Origin: Antennarius striatus | Lineage: Eukaryota > Chordata > Actinopteri > Lophiiformes > Antennariidae | DNA length: 64,000 bases | Direction of reading: 5' to 3' | NCBI RefSeq assembly: GCF_040054535.1 | Contig: NC_090784.1 | Location: forward strand, 19,380,001-19,444,000 | Shown here: positions 51,666-64,000 of the stretch, in pieces | Layout of the letters: every line of letters starts with the position of its first letter | How positions within the stretch are numbered: the stretch's first letter is position 1 | Program-made: the position numbers and the translations under genes | The notes under the pieces: model-generated | What the model saw: only the letters and a program-made list of their open reading frames with translations | Told to the model about the DNA's origin: nothing | The model's database searches: none

Positions 51666-52855
51666 TAAGTATGTTTTGGAAATCTTCCATGTGCAGTATG
51701 GTTTAGTCTCTGGTTTCCATCACAGTAGGTTGAGTGAGTTTTTTACTCCACATGAAATATTACTTTAGCTATTTTACATTATTTTATTATATTTCCAGGA
51801 GGTATTAGTGCCTGTAGAATCAAAGCCTGTGTGTGGTTTTCCTGTGCAGCTGCACAATATTGTGAGTCTTGTGTTGATGAATTACTTGTCACCTCGCAAC
51901 AATCAAAGCAAACATCCTGTCACTCTATCTAGTTTTTGTTATGTGTTTTTTTTTTTTATTTCTTTGTGACCAGAAAGCACAGATGTCACACAGTCAGAGA
52001 CAAGTGATGTGACGGGTCTCATAAACGAGGCATGAAGCATGAACGCACACACTGCTTATGGCTGTATTTCGTCGTCATTTGCACATATGGCTGTATTTCA
52101 GCTGTCACCCGTTTCTCCATGAGCTGGTAGAAGCATTCTTGCAGAGCAGCAGTTGACCATATGCTTCAGCTGCTGAAGCTTTCCCTCTCTGCTGGATGTT
52201 TGCAGTCTGCACCTCTTATCAGGGGGACAGGAGGTGATGGGTGCTGGAGGGTGGATAGGGCCGGGTTGGTCTCACGGGTCTGCTGTAATTTACAATATCA
52301 TAGCGGGCTGGCAACACATAAGCTGTGCCTTCTCCAGGCAATCAGATAACTGCATTCACACTCATCCTATGGAAGGTTAAGTAACCCCCTTTTAAGGCTG
52401 GCTGGGAAGACTTGACTCCTGTGTGACCTCACCCAACTAAATCATACCAGCAGGCTTTCCTTTTTTCCCGCTGGCTCACTTATCATCGACATGTCTTATC
52501 TGTCCCGAGGATGGTTGTTAACTTACTCTAGTCACCCAGAGGTCGTGCTCTGATTTGAACTGCTTGTCTAAACTCCCAGGGTAGCAATCCATTTGGAGGG
52601 GAATCACAGAATGTTTCGGCGCACACAACGGCGAGATAAGCGGAGACAATAGAACCGTCACGTCTGCAGCTTTACACAGGGACTAGAAACAAACATAAAC
52701 CAAGTGACGTGCATCTTTGGTAATAATGAAAATGGTTGGTTCATTTATTTTCAACCAAAAAAGTGTTAGGCAATCACTTAAAAAGTCCCAGTGTGTGATC
52801 TCCCAGTCACATGCATGGAGCAGCATCCCATTTGGTTCACAGCCTAAAGAGAACT
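51666..52855. other. Intergenic, nothing recognised
   Basis: No supported coding or RNA gene. Confidence 0.4.
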
Positions 52856-52928
52856 CTATTATCCATCCATTCATCAATTTTCTTGTAGACGAGACGATCG
52901 CAATCGCTGGAGCTCGTCCCAGTGGGTA
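52856..52928. repeat. Decayed teleost ATCCATCCAT-type repeat
   Basis: TTATCCATCCATTCATCAAT, then GCTGGAGCTCGTCCCAGTGG, follows the order of a very common fish repeat (ATCCATCCATTTTCT ... GGAGCTGGAGCCTATCCCAG) in degraded form. Confidence 0.5.
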
Positions 52929-55900
52929 CATATGACACCAGCTCAGTGAAGGGCCATAACTCTGTTATGTAAAACTTACTATTCAATGTTTTAGGGAACA
53001 GTAATAGCAACAAAGATTTATCAGTTGACTGTTGGCGTCTGGCTACTTAGTTCATCAGCTGATCATCAGCTGATGTGATCATAACCCACACAATTCTCCA
53101 TTCAGATGTTTGACTCGTCATGTGTGAATATTTCTGTTGCTTGTGTTGTGTGTTGCTGCTGAGATTTTTTGTTTACTTCTTTGCTTTCTTCTCAGCCAAC
53201 GTCAAACTGCAAATACACGCTTATGTGGTTTTCTTAAAGGTGGATCATCAACTGTTGGGTTCGTCTTCTTCCACTATGTCTTCCTCATCTTGTTTTTGTT
53301 TCAGAGGAGCCTTTGGTCTTTCGACCATCAAGCAGCAGCTGCGTTATTGTTTTTGTTTTTTTTCAAACCTTCATAAATCTGATATATAATAGTCATCACA
53401 TGGGAGAGATATGAAGGATCCGCTCAGAACAGCTGTCCCACTTGACGACATGGTTCTGCTCACACAAATACTGTTAACTGGTGGTTTTATGAATAGATCT
53501 ACAGCTAGATGTCAATGATATTACAACAACAGGGCTCATTTTCACAAATTGAAAGCAAACAAACTCCTACATAGGACTCAATGCGCACATTAAAAAATAA
53601 AAGTACATGGACATGTGTAGAAGGAAAAGAAACTTTAAAGCTTTGAGGCAGTATTAAATATTTCTTTTGTGTTTTTTTTTTCCTGGTGGGCTTTCTAGAT
53701 GATCAGAACCAATGGGAGCACAGCGCTTGACTCCACCTTCCAAGTTCCCAACCCCACAAATTAACAATTATAACTTAAGTTTCACCCCTCAGCCCTAAAA
53801 ACCAAAAGACGACTCATTAACCTCTACATCATCTTCATGTTTTTGTGTTTCCTACTGGTTGCCAATTAAAGTCGAGCTTCTCTGAAGCAGCTAAAAACAG
53901 GCACCAACCTTTACTTTGACTACACAGACAGTTCCTGTCATAACAACATTTCTGAACCTCCTAAATCTTATGTAGCTGCAACAAGTTAATGAGCAGCATA
54001 GAGTTAATGCCATAGGCCCCATCATACGAAGGGTGAACACGTGTTTTGTGTCACCGCGTAATCCGTAGGGTCCGTGTAATTGATACAGTGTGTTGGCGAA
54101 GCTCCTGGATGGTGGCCATGATCAATGGGAAGGGTGAAGTCATGGGTCTATTTATGGAGCTCTGGCTTTGAGTTAACTGAACTTTAGGGGATGGTGGTGG
54201 AACGTTTAATCACTTTAAACATACAGGAACATAAACAGACAAACATTTACTCTCAACACAAAGATGTAATATCGTATACTCACAAATACCAACACACACA
54301 CACACACACATTGTGGTTCCAATGTGGTTTCTTAATGCCAAAAGTGCTGCTTGATTTGCTCGATTGGCTCCACGATAACGTCAGTATGAAGATGGTACTC
54401 AGGATATCTCGTCTTGATTTACATAGTAAAGCATTCTGAATCTACCTCACATCAGGGGCACATCTGGGTGCTATTATCCACTTACCCTAACCCCCAGCTC
54501 AGTCCCATGTCTCCATTACCCTCCCATTACCTGCCATAGCTCCCAAAATGTGCTCATCACAGGATAAGCAGTTCACTGAGGTTAGTTTTTGTGATATAAA
54601 AATACAGATGGAGTCGTTGGGTCAATGGTTGTACTTAGATTGAGACAAGGCGACATCTCCATGGTGCACAGAGTCAAGTTGAATTCCTGAACTGCTCTCA
54701 ATGAAAACTACAAGATCCTAAGAGGAATAATTATTGGCCAACAATGCTTGACTTGGTTGGTTCTCTGTTTATTCCTGGAATCGTTTTGGTCTTTGGAAGA
54801 AAAGCTGTTGTTCATTGAGTGGATGTCAGACACAATAAAGTACGTGCCCAAAGGCAAATGAAACAGCGCATGAAAACAGAAAGCTTTCTTTCAGCACTGA
54901 AGCAAATACTTAACCATATTCAAGACGTTTGGATAAGATCACTCTGTGGAACAACCCCTGAAAGCTGCACAAACAGCGCAGGTTTAGGTTACAATTTCCC
55001 ACTCTAAAGAAAAGTTGGACAAGTTGTAACTTTGGTTTCACAGGGACAGTTTGCCTCTGTATTTGGAAGATTGCGGTTCATACTAGGGTCAAATATGATT
55101 TGAAATATGCTTTCTTATTTACTTTCCATGTGCGATAGATGACTAGGTTTTTCATAAAACCGTAGTCTCCTAACATAAAGTGGACTTTTAGTTTGGTTTT
55201 TAGTTGCTGTTCCCCCTGGCATTTGAAGAGGCCAGCTCATCGTTTTTGTGACCTTTTGCTGAAAAGAAGGGTGGGAGGGTGGGGTGGGGGTGCATCTGGA
55301 AGTTGGTGTGTTTCTGGGCAGAGATATACTTGCACTTTCATTGTGTGTACAATTTTTTCCAGTATTTTGAATTCAGTAGAAAGGGTACAGAACACAGTCA
55401 GAAAGTGAATAGGGGAATAAACTAATATGACGTGTGACAAAAGTTCTTCAATCATCATCAAGCTGAGGCAGTTTAGCAGCGGAGTCACCAAGACTACCAA
55501 GTGTGGAGCTGCTGGTATTCCTGACATGTTGAAAAAGTGCAACATTTTGTTTTCTGTGGGCTGTTAAACTCCTAAAGTACTTTGCAATCTCCTTCTAGCC
55601 TGCAGACATTTAGCGTCTGGTCCTTTGGGTCTACTCATTCAAACTTGTCTGAGGCTCCATCACACGTCTACCTCATCAGGGCTCTAACCCACTCTTTGGT
55701 CCAGGTCTTTTGAGGATAACTTTGTGCAGTCTCCCGCCTTTGTCTTGATGACAAGAACATGCCTGCACTGCTTCTAGTTTTTCTTTCAGTCAGATGCTTT
55801 GACAGGCCTTGGCAAGAAGGATGCATCACTAACAGTTCAGAGAGTTTAAACCCTAAGACGCTCACATCAAGAGGATCTGAATACACTCCAGTTACGTCCC

Positions 55901-58140
55901 CTGCAATCTTGTTGGATGCTAGGAAAGCTCGCTTTGGCTTCCACGAGGAATTACCTTCACCTTGAGTGATTTGACAGACACCATCGGAAGATTTCAGGCT
56001 CAATAATGTTACCGTTTAGTGAATGGAAAGTGATCGTCTTCACATCTGCTGTTTTAAGGAGAACTTGGAGTTCCGTGAGGCTTTTGTATTTGGACAAAAT
56101 ATTCTGGCTTGATTTCAGGTGCTTGATGAATTGCTTGTGGAGACATTCAGAAGACACTTTTATGATACAGTTTCAGATTCTTTGGCAGTTTGAAAGATTG
56201 TGTGTAAGCATTTCATTTGCTACTGAAAGAATTTTCTTATGTGTGAGAAATCAAATAAGACAGTGCTTTGATTTGGTATATACGTATATTTAAGAGGCAC
56301 ATGCAAAGTTTTAAGCTTAGTTGCAAGTTTAATATAGGGGAGAAATTGCCCAGATTGTTTGATGCTGTGCATCATTAAGACAGCCTCTGAATCACGTACA
56401 TCAGAAATATGGTGCTATCAATTCTAATGGCAGTCATTGTGATCTCCCAACTAGAGAGCGCCTGCATTTTAACTTCAGTTTTAAAAAAAAAGAACACATC
56501 AGATTCCAATCAGGAAATCTTCAGTAATTATTGTGGCTGCAAATAAATTTGATATGATAAAAATAATTGACATTTAGTGTGTCTTTGGCGTGTGTCATTA
56601 TCGTAATAATTTATTAGTTCTGCTTTGAGGTCTCTCCCCTGTTGGGAGGCTGTTAATAAATTACTCACTTGGCATGTGCGTACAGTAGACAGCTCTGTCA
56701 TACCATACTTATCTCAGACAATGGCCGTGATGCTGAAGGAAGACTGACTGGATGTTGTCCTTACGAAATAGAGACAAACCTTGTGGGAAGGAAGGGCCAT
56801 TGTGGTCATCTCCAAGTGGATGGTAACAAAAATATCCCTGGTGATAGTTTGGAGTTTTTCTGCTACTTGGCTCCTCTATCTATACCAAAGCAAACAATAC
56901 TGAGTCAGAAATAGTGTTTGCTCTCCTCTCAGGCCAGAATGCTACACTGTACTGTGTTTATGCTGGCTTCATTGAGGGGACATTTCCTTCTTTAGCCTTA
57001 CAGAAATAGCTCATTGCTGACAGACAGGTTTTGGGAAGAATTAGTTGAGCTAGTCTTTATAATTAGTTACTTGGACTATAGTTTGACTTTGTTTGTATTT
57101 CATATGAGATAAAGACAGACAGAAATTCATTTCCCACAAAGTTAAAGCCACATGGGGATCATCGGGGTGATTTTTTAACAGCCAGCAGCATGCAAAGGAC
57201 ACAGGAACAGGATGCCTGGGTGTTTAACCTCCGGATATGAGTCTGGGAAAGAGCGAACGATAAGCTAGTGTTGACAAAAAAATAGGACTGAACATTAACG
57301 TCATAGGACCTCAGATGTGACATAAAGTCATGATTCATTTCTTATAGCTAGATTTAAAAAAAAGACACAGGAAACCTTCATATAAAGTCAGCACATTTGA
57401 CTTTATTTTCTGTAACTGGAATTTTTACACTCATGGCATGTATAAAGTTTTGTTTGCTTAAGTGATTCCATATAAATGATTTAATCATCAAACATTAAAT
57501 AAATTTCAAGCATAAAGCCACAAGATATCTGCTAATATTTTTTTCTTTCATCTATTGAGTTAAACTAGTAAGGCCATCATCATTGTCCACAGCGGGAGCC
57601 ATAAATGAGTAATTTCAGCCTTATTTGACAAGCACTTCATTCATAATTCTATAAAGTTTATAGTACAACCCATTAGTGCAAGAAATACAACATATCACCA
57701 ACACATGACTCATTTGTAAAAATAAAGGCGTTATTTTCAAGGCTGTAGGCTAAACACTGCATCTGCAACGGAATAGCAAATTAACTGACTTGAAGAAAAT
57801 CACTGAACGTTGAGTCATAAGACTGTACATAGCTGGAAGGGAGAAGGTCTGTTAATGATTTCTGTCCTTGAGTAAAACAAAAACACAACAGACAGAGGTG
57901 GGCAAGATAATTAGTGTGTTTAGAGGTTTTAAACAGGTCTCCAGTTGTTATGGCGTACCGGTAACAGATTCCTGTCTCCTCAGGAATCAGATTTGCTTCA
58001 CCAATGTGAGCACATCTTTACCTTTGGCCTTTGCCTTGAGCCAAAAACAATTAAAACATGTCCTTGAAAGTCCATGTTCCTCTGCTTGGATAAAGATGAA
58101 GAAATACTATTAGTAGGGAGTGATTAGACTCTGCGGGAGA
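52929..58140. other. Intergenic, nothing recognised
   Basis: Includes a short (CA)n at 54291-54310 and a tandem CAGCTG E-box pair at 53056-53072. The other frames lack family resemblance. Confidence 0.4.
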
Positions 58141-58200
58141 GGAGGAGATGAACTCGTTCATAATTGAAGAGGAAGGAAGCTCGACAGGAAAACGGCGTGT

Positions 58201-58473
58201 ATGTCCAGCGTGAGCTGCACAAACAAAAGGTCCATCGTCTCGCCTTCAGACGAGACAGTTTGGGAGCGTGTTGCCATAGCGGCCGTTATGTCACCTACCC
58301 CCACCTCCCCAGCTCCCCCTCAGGTTGACTGTCTCGGTCAGGCGCTCTGTAGTGTACATAGATTCTGCCAAGAGTCAGCAAGATCAAAATCTGCCCTGGA
58401 CAGCACAGAGGCTCTACTAAACCAACTGCAGCTGGCAGTGGAGCTTTTTTTCCAAAACAGGGCCACAACTTAG
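58201..58473 (+). other. 90-codon open frame in a CpG-richer island, unassigned
   Basis: Begins MSSVSCTNKRSIVSPSDE and ends with an amphipathic-looking segment STEALLNQLQLAVELFFQNR. GC and CpG are higher than in the flanks. No family recognised and no splice sites identified, so it could be a conserved noncoding or promoter-like island. Confidence 0.2.
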
Positions 58474-59068
58474 AAAACTCCACAGACGCAGCATTTTTCA
58501 GAGCCCTCAAATTTCCACCTGGCATGACAAAGCGTTAACCCCAACAGCAAGTTGTTGGGGTTTTGCTTGAGCTAACCAAAGTGGTTCTGGGGCTGTTCTA
58601 GATCGGTTTCTGAATGTGTCTCTCAGTAAAGAGAAACACATTGGTCTGCTTCCTTCTAGTAAGTGATTCAACAAACCATAGTTCCTGCTATAATTATCTT
58701 GGCCACACTCAAATTGCACCAACGCAATTCCCGAAAAGGGCATCATCACACAGATATCTTAGCTTAGATCACACTGATTGCAGCTAGAATTTCCACAATG
58801 GCATTCATCTGCTGGTTTCTTTGCTAAAGTCAATTTTAGCTCCACTCAGACTTTAAATCATTGTTTGCTTTGCTTTTTTTTTTATACGGTGATACATATT
58901 TCTGAATTTTTGCAGTTTCATACTTATTAACCATGTGTAGCTTTCTCAACATCGCTGAGTCCACTGAAAAACTGACGAGCCTCTATTCTTGTGTATCCTG
59001 CAACAGGACTGTCGCTGTTTGCATTTCAGACGCCTCAGTGAGTTTGGATCTAATGAAGCTTGATATCT

Positions 59069-59077
59069 GTGTGTGCG

Positions 59078-59125
<48 letters not shown>

Positions 59126-59131
59126 TGTGTG
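59069..59131. repeat. (TG)n microsatellite
   Basis: About 30 TG units, lying immediately upstream of the acceptor of the candidate noncoding exon at 59151. Confidence 0.95.
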
Positions 59132-59150
59132 TTTTCTCTTGTCTGTTTAG

Positions 59151-59290
59151 CCTGAGGACCAAAGATCACAGGCCTTGATTCAACAGCGAGGGGGAGAAAG
59201 AGCAGAGCGTGATCATTTCACCTCCATTCTCCATCTTCTCATTAAACAATGAGCTGGGACTGAGGACGTAATCCAAAGTTTCATTTTATG
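59151..59290 (+). other. Candidate eva1b 5'UTR exon
   Basis: Bounded by a good acceptor (TTTTCTCTTGTCTGTTTAG) and a GTGAGT donor, 1.5 kb upstream of the eva1b coding start, which itself follows an acceptor (GGTTTTCCAG) and so needs an upstream noncoding exon. Its one ATG abuts the donor. Inferred only from splice signals. Confidence 0.35.
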
Positions 59291-60835
59291 GTGAGTTTTA
59301 TGCTTTATCTTTTCTCCTTTCTCTGTTTTCCTCTGCTTTTTACTGCTTTTTAAAGTTTATTAGCGGCCCATGTTACACGTGCTTTACATAAGTGTGGTTT
59401 TCTGTTGTTGTTTTTTAAATGTTTTATGAGTTTTACCGAATGCTGCTTTAGCAAATAAAAGCAAATGCTGCATAAATCACTCAGGAATTCACATCATGAT
59501 TGAAAATAAGGCCATTGGGTTATCAGTGGGTACAATTTGGTGGTAAATGCAAACACAAACATGCGGTTTGTCCAATTTGAAGACACCCATATGATCCATC
59601 TGTCGGCCTCCTGACATGTGGTTCAACTTAGAGAGCAGTGCACTCAGGTTTGAGTCAAAGTTTTTTCACAGCCAACCACAACACATAGCACATGTTAAAT
59701 GTACAGTATGGAATTCCTGCCCCTAATGGTCTCTTAGTCAAAACAAGAACAACAAAGAACTTGGTTTGATGATGCAACAAAGTCATGTGGCTTCAAGGGA
59801 GTTGTAATCTTCATTGTTAAACGCCTGCTATTACAGACGTAAATCTAGCGTGAGAAAGGCTCAGGGATAAGGTAAAAGTTGTCTTCCATCATACACTTGT
59901 TTCATGGAGCAAAGCCATGATGTCACCGAGCCAGCGAGGAGGAAATGGTTAACAAATTGGAGGAGAAAAGCCGCAATCAACGAGAAAAGACAGCAGGGCA
60001 GAGAAGAAGAGATGCTGGGAAATGTTACAAGAGGGAATGCAGAAATAATCCTGCTTCCACACAGACATATTCAATTTTATTTTTTTTTTGCATCAAATGC
60101 AAAACAGGCTTATTTCTCCTAAAGACAAATGTGACTAAGTAGGAAATTGTGTGAATGTTAAACATAGGAGTAGAAAGATAAGAGGTCATTGCTGAGGACA
60201 AATGAGAGAATGGACACAAGATGTTCTTGTTTCTCATCTGGCTTTAAGAAAAGCTTCCTTGAGAGGGTTAGGAATCAAGAATGTGAGCTGAATAGATTAA
60301 AAAAGACAGCAGATTTACTCACAATAACAGGAAACAAGGAATTATCTGTAATTAGTTTAAATATCAGGTACATAATGTTCAAGTAATAAAAAATAAAAGA
60401 ACAGCTTTTAATGTGAACTCTACAAATTGATCTGGGACTCCCATCAGGCAGGAAAGAATCCTTTGAGGCTACTTGGAAAATTGACTCTTGACCTCTTTTA
60501 TTGAGGGGTTGTCGAGGTTCAGAGACAATAGCAGAGACAGAATACCATGTGCCAAATGCATTATGATGATCCCAGCTGAAGCTGGTACTTTGGGAAGACA
60601 CAGAGGAGCTTTTGTTTGACACTTGGAGGCCCCATACCACCCACCCAAGGCCACATCAGTGTGTTTGACACCCAGCTGAACTTGACACTAGCAAGGTGTT
60701 TTGGAAACAGAGAACAGAGACAGATATAAGCACAGCTTTAGTTACGTGTCTAGTTGCATTATATGCCAAAGTCAGATTTAATGATGTGTCACATCTCGGT
60801 TTTCCAGGTGTGAAGGAAGTAAAGTCACAATCACA

Positions 60836-61437
60836 ATGGATGTGAAGAAAAAAGAAATGGACCTCCTGAGTAACAGCATTGCTGCATATGCACACATTAA
60901 GGGTGAGTCTCACCACAGCCCAGTGAAATAAATTAAATGTAATACTTGTGTCAGGAATGTCTAAAAACCAATGAAGGGACATTTTACTCAATCATTTGCG
61001 TGTTTTCCTCAGCAAACCCAGAGAGCTTCGGCCTTTACTTTGTCCTGGGGGTGTGTTTCGGACTGGTGCTGACGCTCTGCCTCCTGGTCATCCGTATCTC
61101 CTGCAAGCCACGGACAAACATCCCTCCTTCCACGCTTGAGAAAAAGCACCTAAAAGACATCAGCGTGGAGGATGAGGAGAGCGAGGACGATGAAGAAGAA
61201 GATGGAGAGGATGCAGATGCAACAATTCCTTTGCCCAGCACTGAAATCCCCGTTGGTAATCACACCAACCATTCAGACGGGACGCTGAGCGTGAATGTAT
61301 TTACTTCCGCTGAGGAACTGGAGAGGGCGCAGCGATTGGAGGAGAGAGAACGTATCATACGTGAGATCTGGAGAAATGGACAACCTGATATTCTAGGGAC
61401 AGGAACGGGGACTCTAGGAAGAGTGCATTACTACTAA
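60836..61437 (+). CDS. eva1b: Eva-1 homolog B (FAM176B)
   Basis: Two coding exons, 60836-60902 and 61013-61437 (TAA), encode 163 aa. The start is chosen because MDVKKKEMDLLSNSIAAYAH matches the family N-terminus and follows an acceptor at about 60807 that leads in a short 5'UTR. One membrane segment lies at about residues 28-49 (FGLYFVLGVCFGLVLTLCLL), preceded by the family signature IKANPESFG. A basic stretch with Lys/Arg follows, then an acidic Asp/Glu tract (75-91), then the conserved cytosolic end VNVFTSAEELERAQRLEERE, REIWRNGQPDILGTG and terminal GRVHYY. EVA1/FAM176 proteins are small single-pass membrane proteins; EVA1A acts in autophagy and apoptosis, while EVA1B function is poorly known. 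The C-terminal repeat is shorter than in human. Intact. Confidence 0.96.
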
Positions 61438-62325
61438 GACATTTAATGCTTAAAGGGGGGACACTGACTTCAATGGAGGACTGGCATAGACCCCTCGGTG
61501 GTCCCTGAAGCCTACGAGACTTGAGAACTTGTGTTCAATACAGGAGAAAAAGACAGCAGTGATGTAACACATGTGACAGACATGAACTGTATGACATTGC
61601 ACTTCCAGGTAGCAGTATTATTTTCAGCTGACTACATGAGATTAAAACAAGAGGTTGATTATGACTTGTAAATGTACATCAAAAGATAGACATTCACGAC
61701 ATTCGGCGACAAAAATGCACACAGGAGCTTGGATGATGTGTTTAACAGGTGCAAGATGACAGCATGTAGGAGGTGAAGACATGGAATCTACGGCTTTTTC
61801 CAATGAAGATGATTTATTTGCAGTGAGGACAATATCCTTCTCGACTTTGTAGGGAAACTTGTCTTGAAATTGATTTGAGGAAACATTCTCATCAGTACTG
61901 TTTGAATGAGCTTGAATAATATTTTCAAGGGAGACATAAAACACTCAGTATGATGTAAAGATGATCTTTAATTATTACGTTTGTGAAATTAGTGTCTGCG
62001 TTTTAAAATATAATTCCACCAAAGGAAATAACAGAATTAAAGTATTAAAGTGAAATTATTCACTTTTGTTTCTCTTGATAATGTTCAGATGTAAGACAAA
62101 TATACAGCAGAGCTCATTCTCTTCATACCTTTTGGGCAAGGATTATATAACAGAGATAAGAGGAGAAAAGAGAGCATGCATTTTTTTAAAATAAGATTAA
62201 TGGGAAGTTTGTTTTATCAACTTGTTATTTTTGCACAATGTCTCCTGTACTTGTCTTAAAAGGTTAGAAATACAGTTTTTTTTAATAATAAAAGTGTCTG
62301 AATAAACGGTGTCCTTGGACAGTGA
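61438..62325 (+). other. eva1b: eva1b 3'UTR with tandem poly(A) signals
   Basis: Two AATAAA motifs, 62287-62292 and 62301-62306, followed by a GT-rich stretch (CGGTGTCCTTGG). The end is probably near 62320. Confidence 0.7.
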
Positions 62326-63013
62326 TTTTTTTCACAAGGCTTGGGACTCAGACATTAACACAGTGAAAAAATGTACTGTTATCATAAATGCAATGCGATA
62401 ACTTCAAATGAAATTCATTTCCTGCCAGTTTACAGGAGGACAAAACTTCCCAACGGAGACAGGACTGAAAGCTACCACCGGTAGTCAGACAACTCAGGTA
62501 TCATAAGTCAAGCGCACCTTTTGGCAAAGGGCGGTGCTTTTAATCTCCACACCTGTTCACCCAGAACCTCATACTATGTTAGCTGTCGTTTTATTCAACG
62601 ATATTATTACTCTCAGCACCGACTTAAAAACTGTCATCTTCTTGTGTACATAAAATTGAACACGTTCACTTTCCTTCATCTTCTGCTGTCATCGTGGGAC
62701 CCTCTTCATCAAGCTAAGTACAGTATTGTTAAGTACAGTACTAACTGTCATGTACTGGTAATGAAAAAAGATTAACCTACAAAGAATCCTATTTGCTCCT
62801 GTGTGTCCATGATGCTGACACTTCTGCTTTCGATTGGCATATATTGTCTATGAAATTTTCTAATTATATTTTTCCAGTATAATTCCAATTCAAAAATGGC
62901 AATTTTATATACACAAATGCATGAACTATTGCCATGGTGATGTCATTGCTTTGGTCACGTGACGCAGGTGTGGAAAACAGAGACCCTGAATTGATGACAG
63001 AAATTCATGAACT
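62326..63013. other. eva1b downstream spacer
   Basis: No supported gene. A perfect 10-bp palindrome GTCACGTGAC with an E-box core lies at 62954-62963, 50 bp before the THAP relic. Confidence 0.4.
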
Positions 63014-63342
63014 ATGGGTCTATCCTGTGCTGCTGTTGGGTGTGTCAATGGTTTCAATTCAGCATCTCGGCTTAAATTCCACGAGATATGAAAAACCGTG
63101 ATGACAGATATGACTTTAACAGAAAAGGTTGGATTGCAAAAGCCTCTGGGCTTTCAGGCACACGGACATCAAAACAAAACACTAACAGGTTTCGACCCAT
63201 GTCGACCTTTAACATTGTTAACTTACGCTACCTTAACATTCAAAGTAGTACAGACAGCTGTAGAAAATTTAACTTAAAACAACTTCGTTCAGACTTTTAC
63301 TCTGCCTTCTGTGGTTTGTTAAACATTAAAGAGGACAGATAA
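63014..63342 (+). pseudogene. Frameshifted THAP-domain relic
   Basis: The frame from 63014 begins MGLSCAAVGCVNGFNSASRL then KFHEI and a stop. This matches the start of THAP zinc fingers, with a C-x4-C pair and the FH motif. A one-base shift near 63085 leads into the frame 63088-63342, which continues with the expected basic region and tryptophan (NRKGWIAKASGL). The C-x2-H half of the zinc site is missing. THAP domains bind DNA and occur in P-element-like transposases and in host factors derived from them. What remains cannot fold as a normal THAP finger. It is probably a decayed P-element/THAP gene fragment or retrocopy. Confidence 0.6.
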
Positions 63343-64000
63343 CTAAATTTACTTCCTGCAGTTGCTAAATTTAAAACTGGCCAGAAGTCTCAGAAAAAAA
63401 GCTTGCACTATAGCAACATTTTGTAAATAGCTAAAATAAAGGTCCTTGTAACTCTAACAATGGCTCTCTCTTTTATTTATCTTTCTCTCGGCCTCCTGTC
63501 TTTTTCTTTCTTTTTTCTTTTCATCCAGGTCAGTTTGGCCAGTCAGCATTTTTCTTTATTTTTCGGCGAGACTACTTATTTTGTAAACCCTAATCAATAA
63601 AAGCACAACACGTCAACACAAGCAGTTTGGCTTTTTTGTTTTTGTCTTGACGAGAAAGAAATTGATAGTTATTGATTAAAATTTTTTTTTTTTACTCCAA
63701 AACTTAGTTTTTACAACCCAACACATGCAAAACTAATCATCCCATGAATCTCCACTATACTTTAGGTTCAGTTCATATCAAATGCTAGCATGAAGACAAA
63801 AGAAAACTGGACTAGAAATATTAAACTCAGTCTTAACATTTGATTTGAACATTTTTCGGGGGGGATGATAATTTCCAATCTTATGCTGTTGAAATTTGTC
63901 TGATGAATGAATTTGCACTCATTCCATTAAAACTATCCATCCTTTTTTCATGTAGATGAAAAAATCTATCTTCTGTGCAACCATTTTTTGCTTTTGTACT
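63343..64000. other. AT-rich end of window with an AATAAA
   Basis: AATAAA at 63596-63601 could be an old poly(A) signal of the THAP relic. No other feature recognised. Confidence 0.4.

Overview
This is teleost fish nuclear DNA. The evidence is intron-rich genes with GT-AG splice sites and AATAAA poly(A) signals, long (CA)n/(TG)n and GATA/GACA microsatellites, an L2/Rex1-like LINE tail of a kind common in fish, and protein products that align end to end with vertebrate families. There are no bacterial operons, phage genes or CRISPR arrays. All four recognised genes lie head-to-tail on the + strand: mrps15 (3' part), oscp1, stk40, eva1b. This is the order I recall for human 1p34.3 (MRPS15-OSCP1-LSM10-STK40-EVA1B), but I find no LSM10 between oscp1 and stk40.

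Layout: 1-2.3 kb holds the last seven visible exons of mrps15, with the start exon left of the window. 2.9-5.8 kb holds two coding-looking exons in matching splice phase plus a poly(A) signal, which I cannot assign to any family. The gap between them carries a diverged duplication with a strongly conserved 52-nt core and a hairpin. 6.06-6.3 kb is a 240-bp GATA/GACA microsatellite, followed by a compact TATA-less promoter with an RFX X-box and oscp1 (11 coding exons, 6571-11615). 14.0-30.7 kb is stk40: a noncoding first exon, 10 coding exons encoding a 436-aa pseudokinase, and a 3.3-kb 3'UTR with a miR-31 seed match. 30.7-59 kb is a gene-poor interval of microsatellites, a truncated LINE, decayed teleost repeats and possible noncoding exons of eva1b. 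60.8-62.3 kb is eva1b (two coding exons, 163 aa). The last 1.7 kb holds a frameshifted THAP-domain relic.

The genes do not form a pathway: a mitoribosomal subunit, a cilium/transport-associated protein, a COP1-partner pseudokinase and a small membrane protein. They are linked by conserved synteny. The best candidates for something undescribed are the orphan exon pair at 2959-5145 and the duplicated structured element inside its putative intron. All exon limits were read by eye from splice motifs, reading phase and remembered human orthologues; no search was run.
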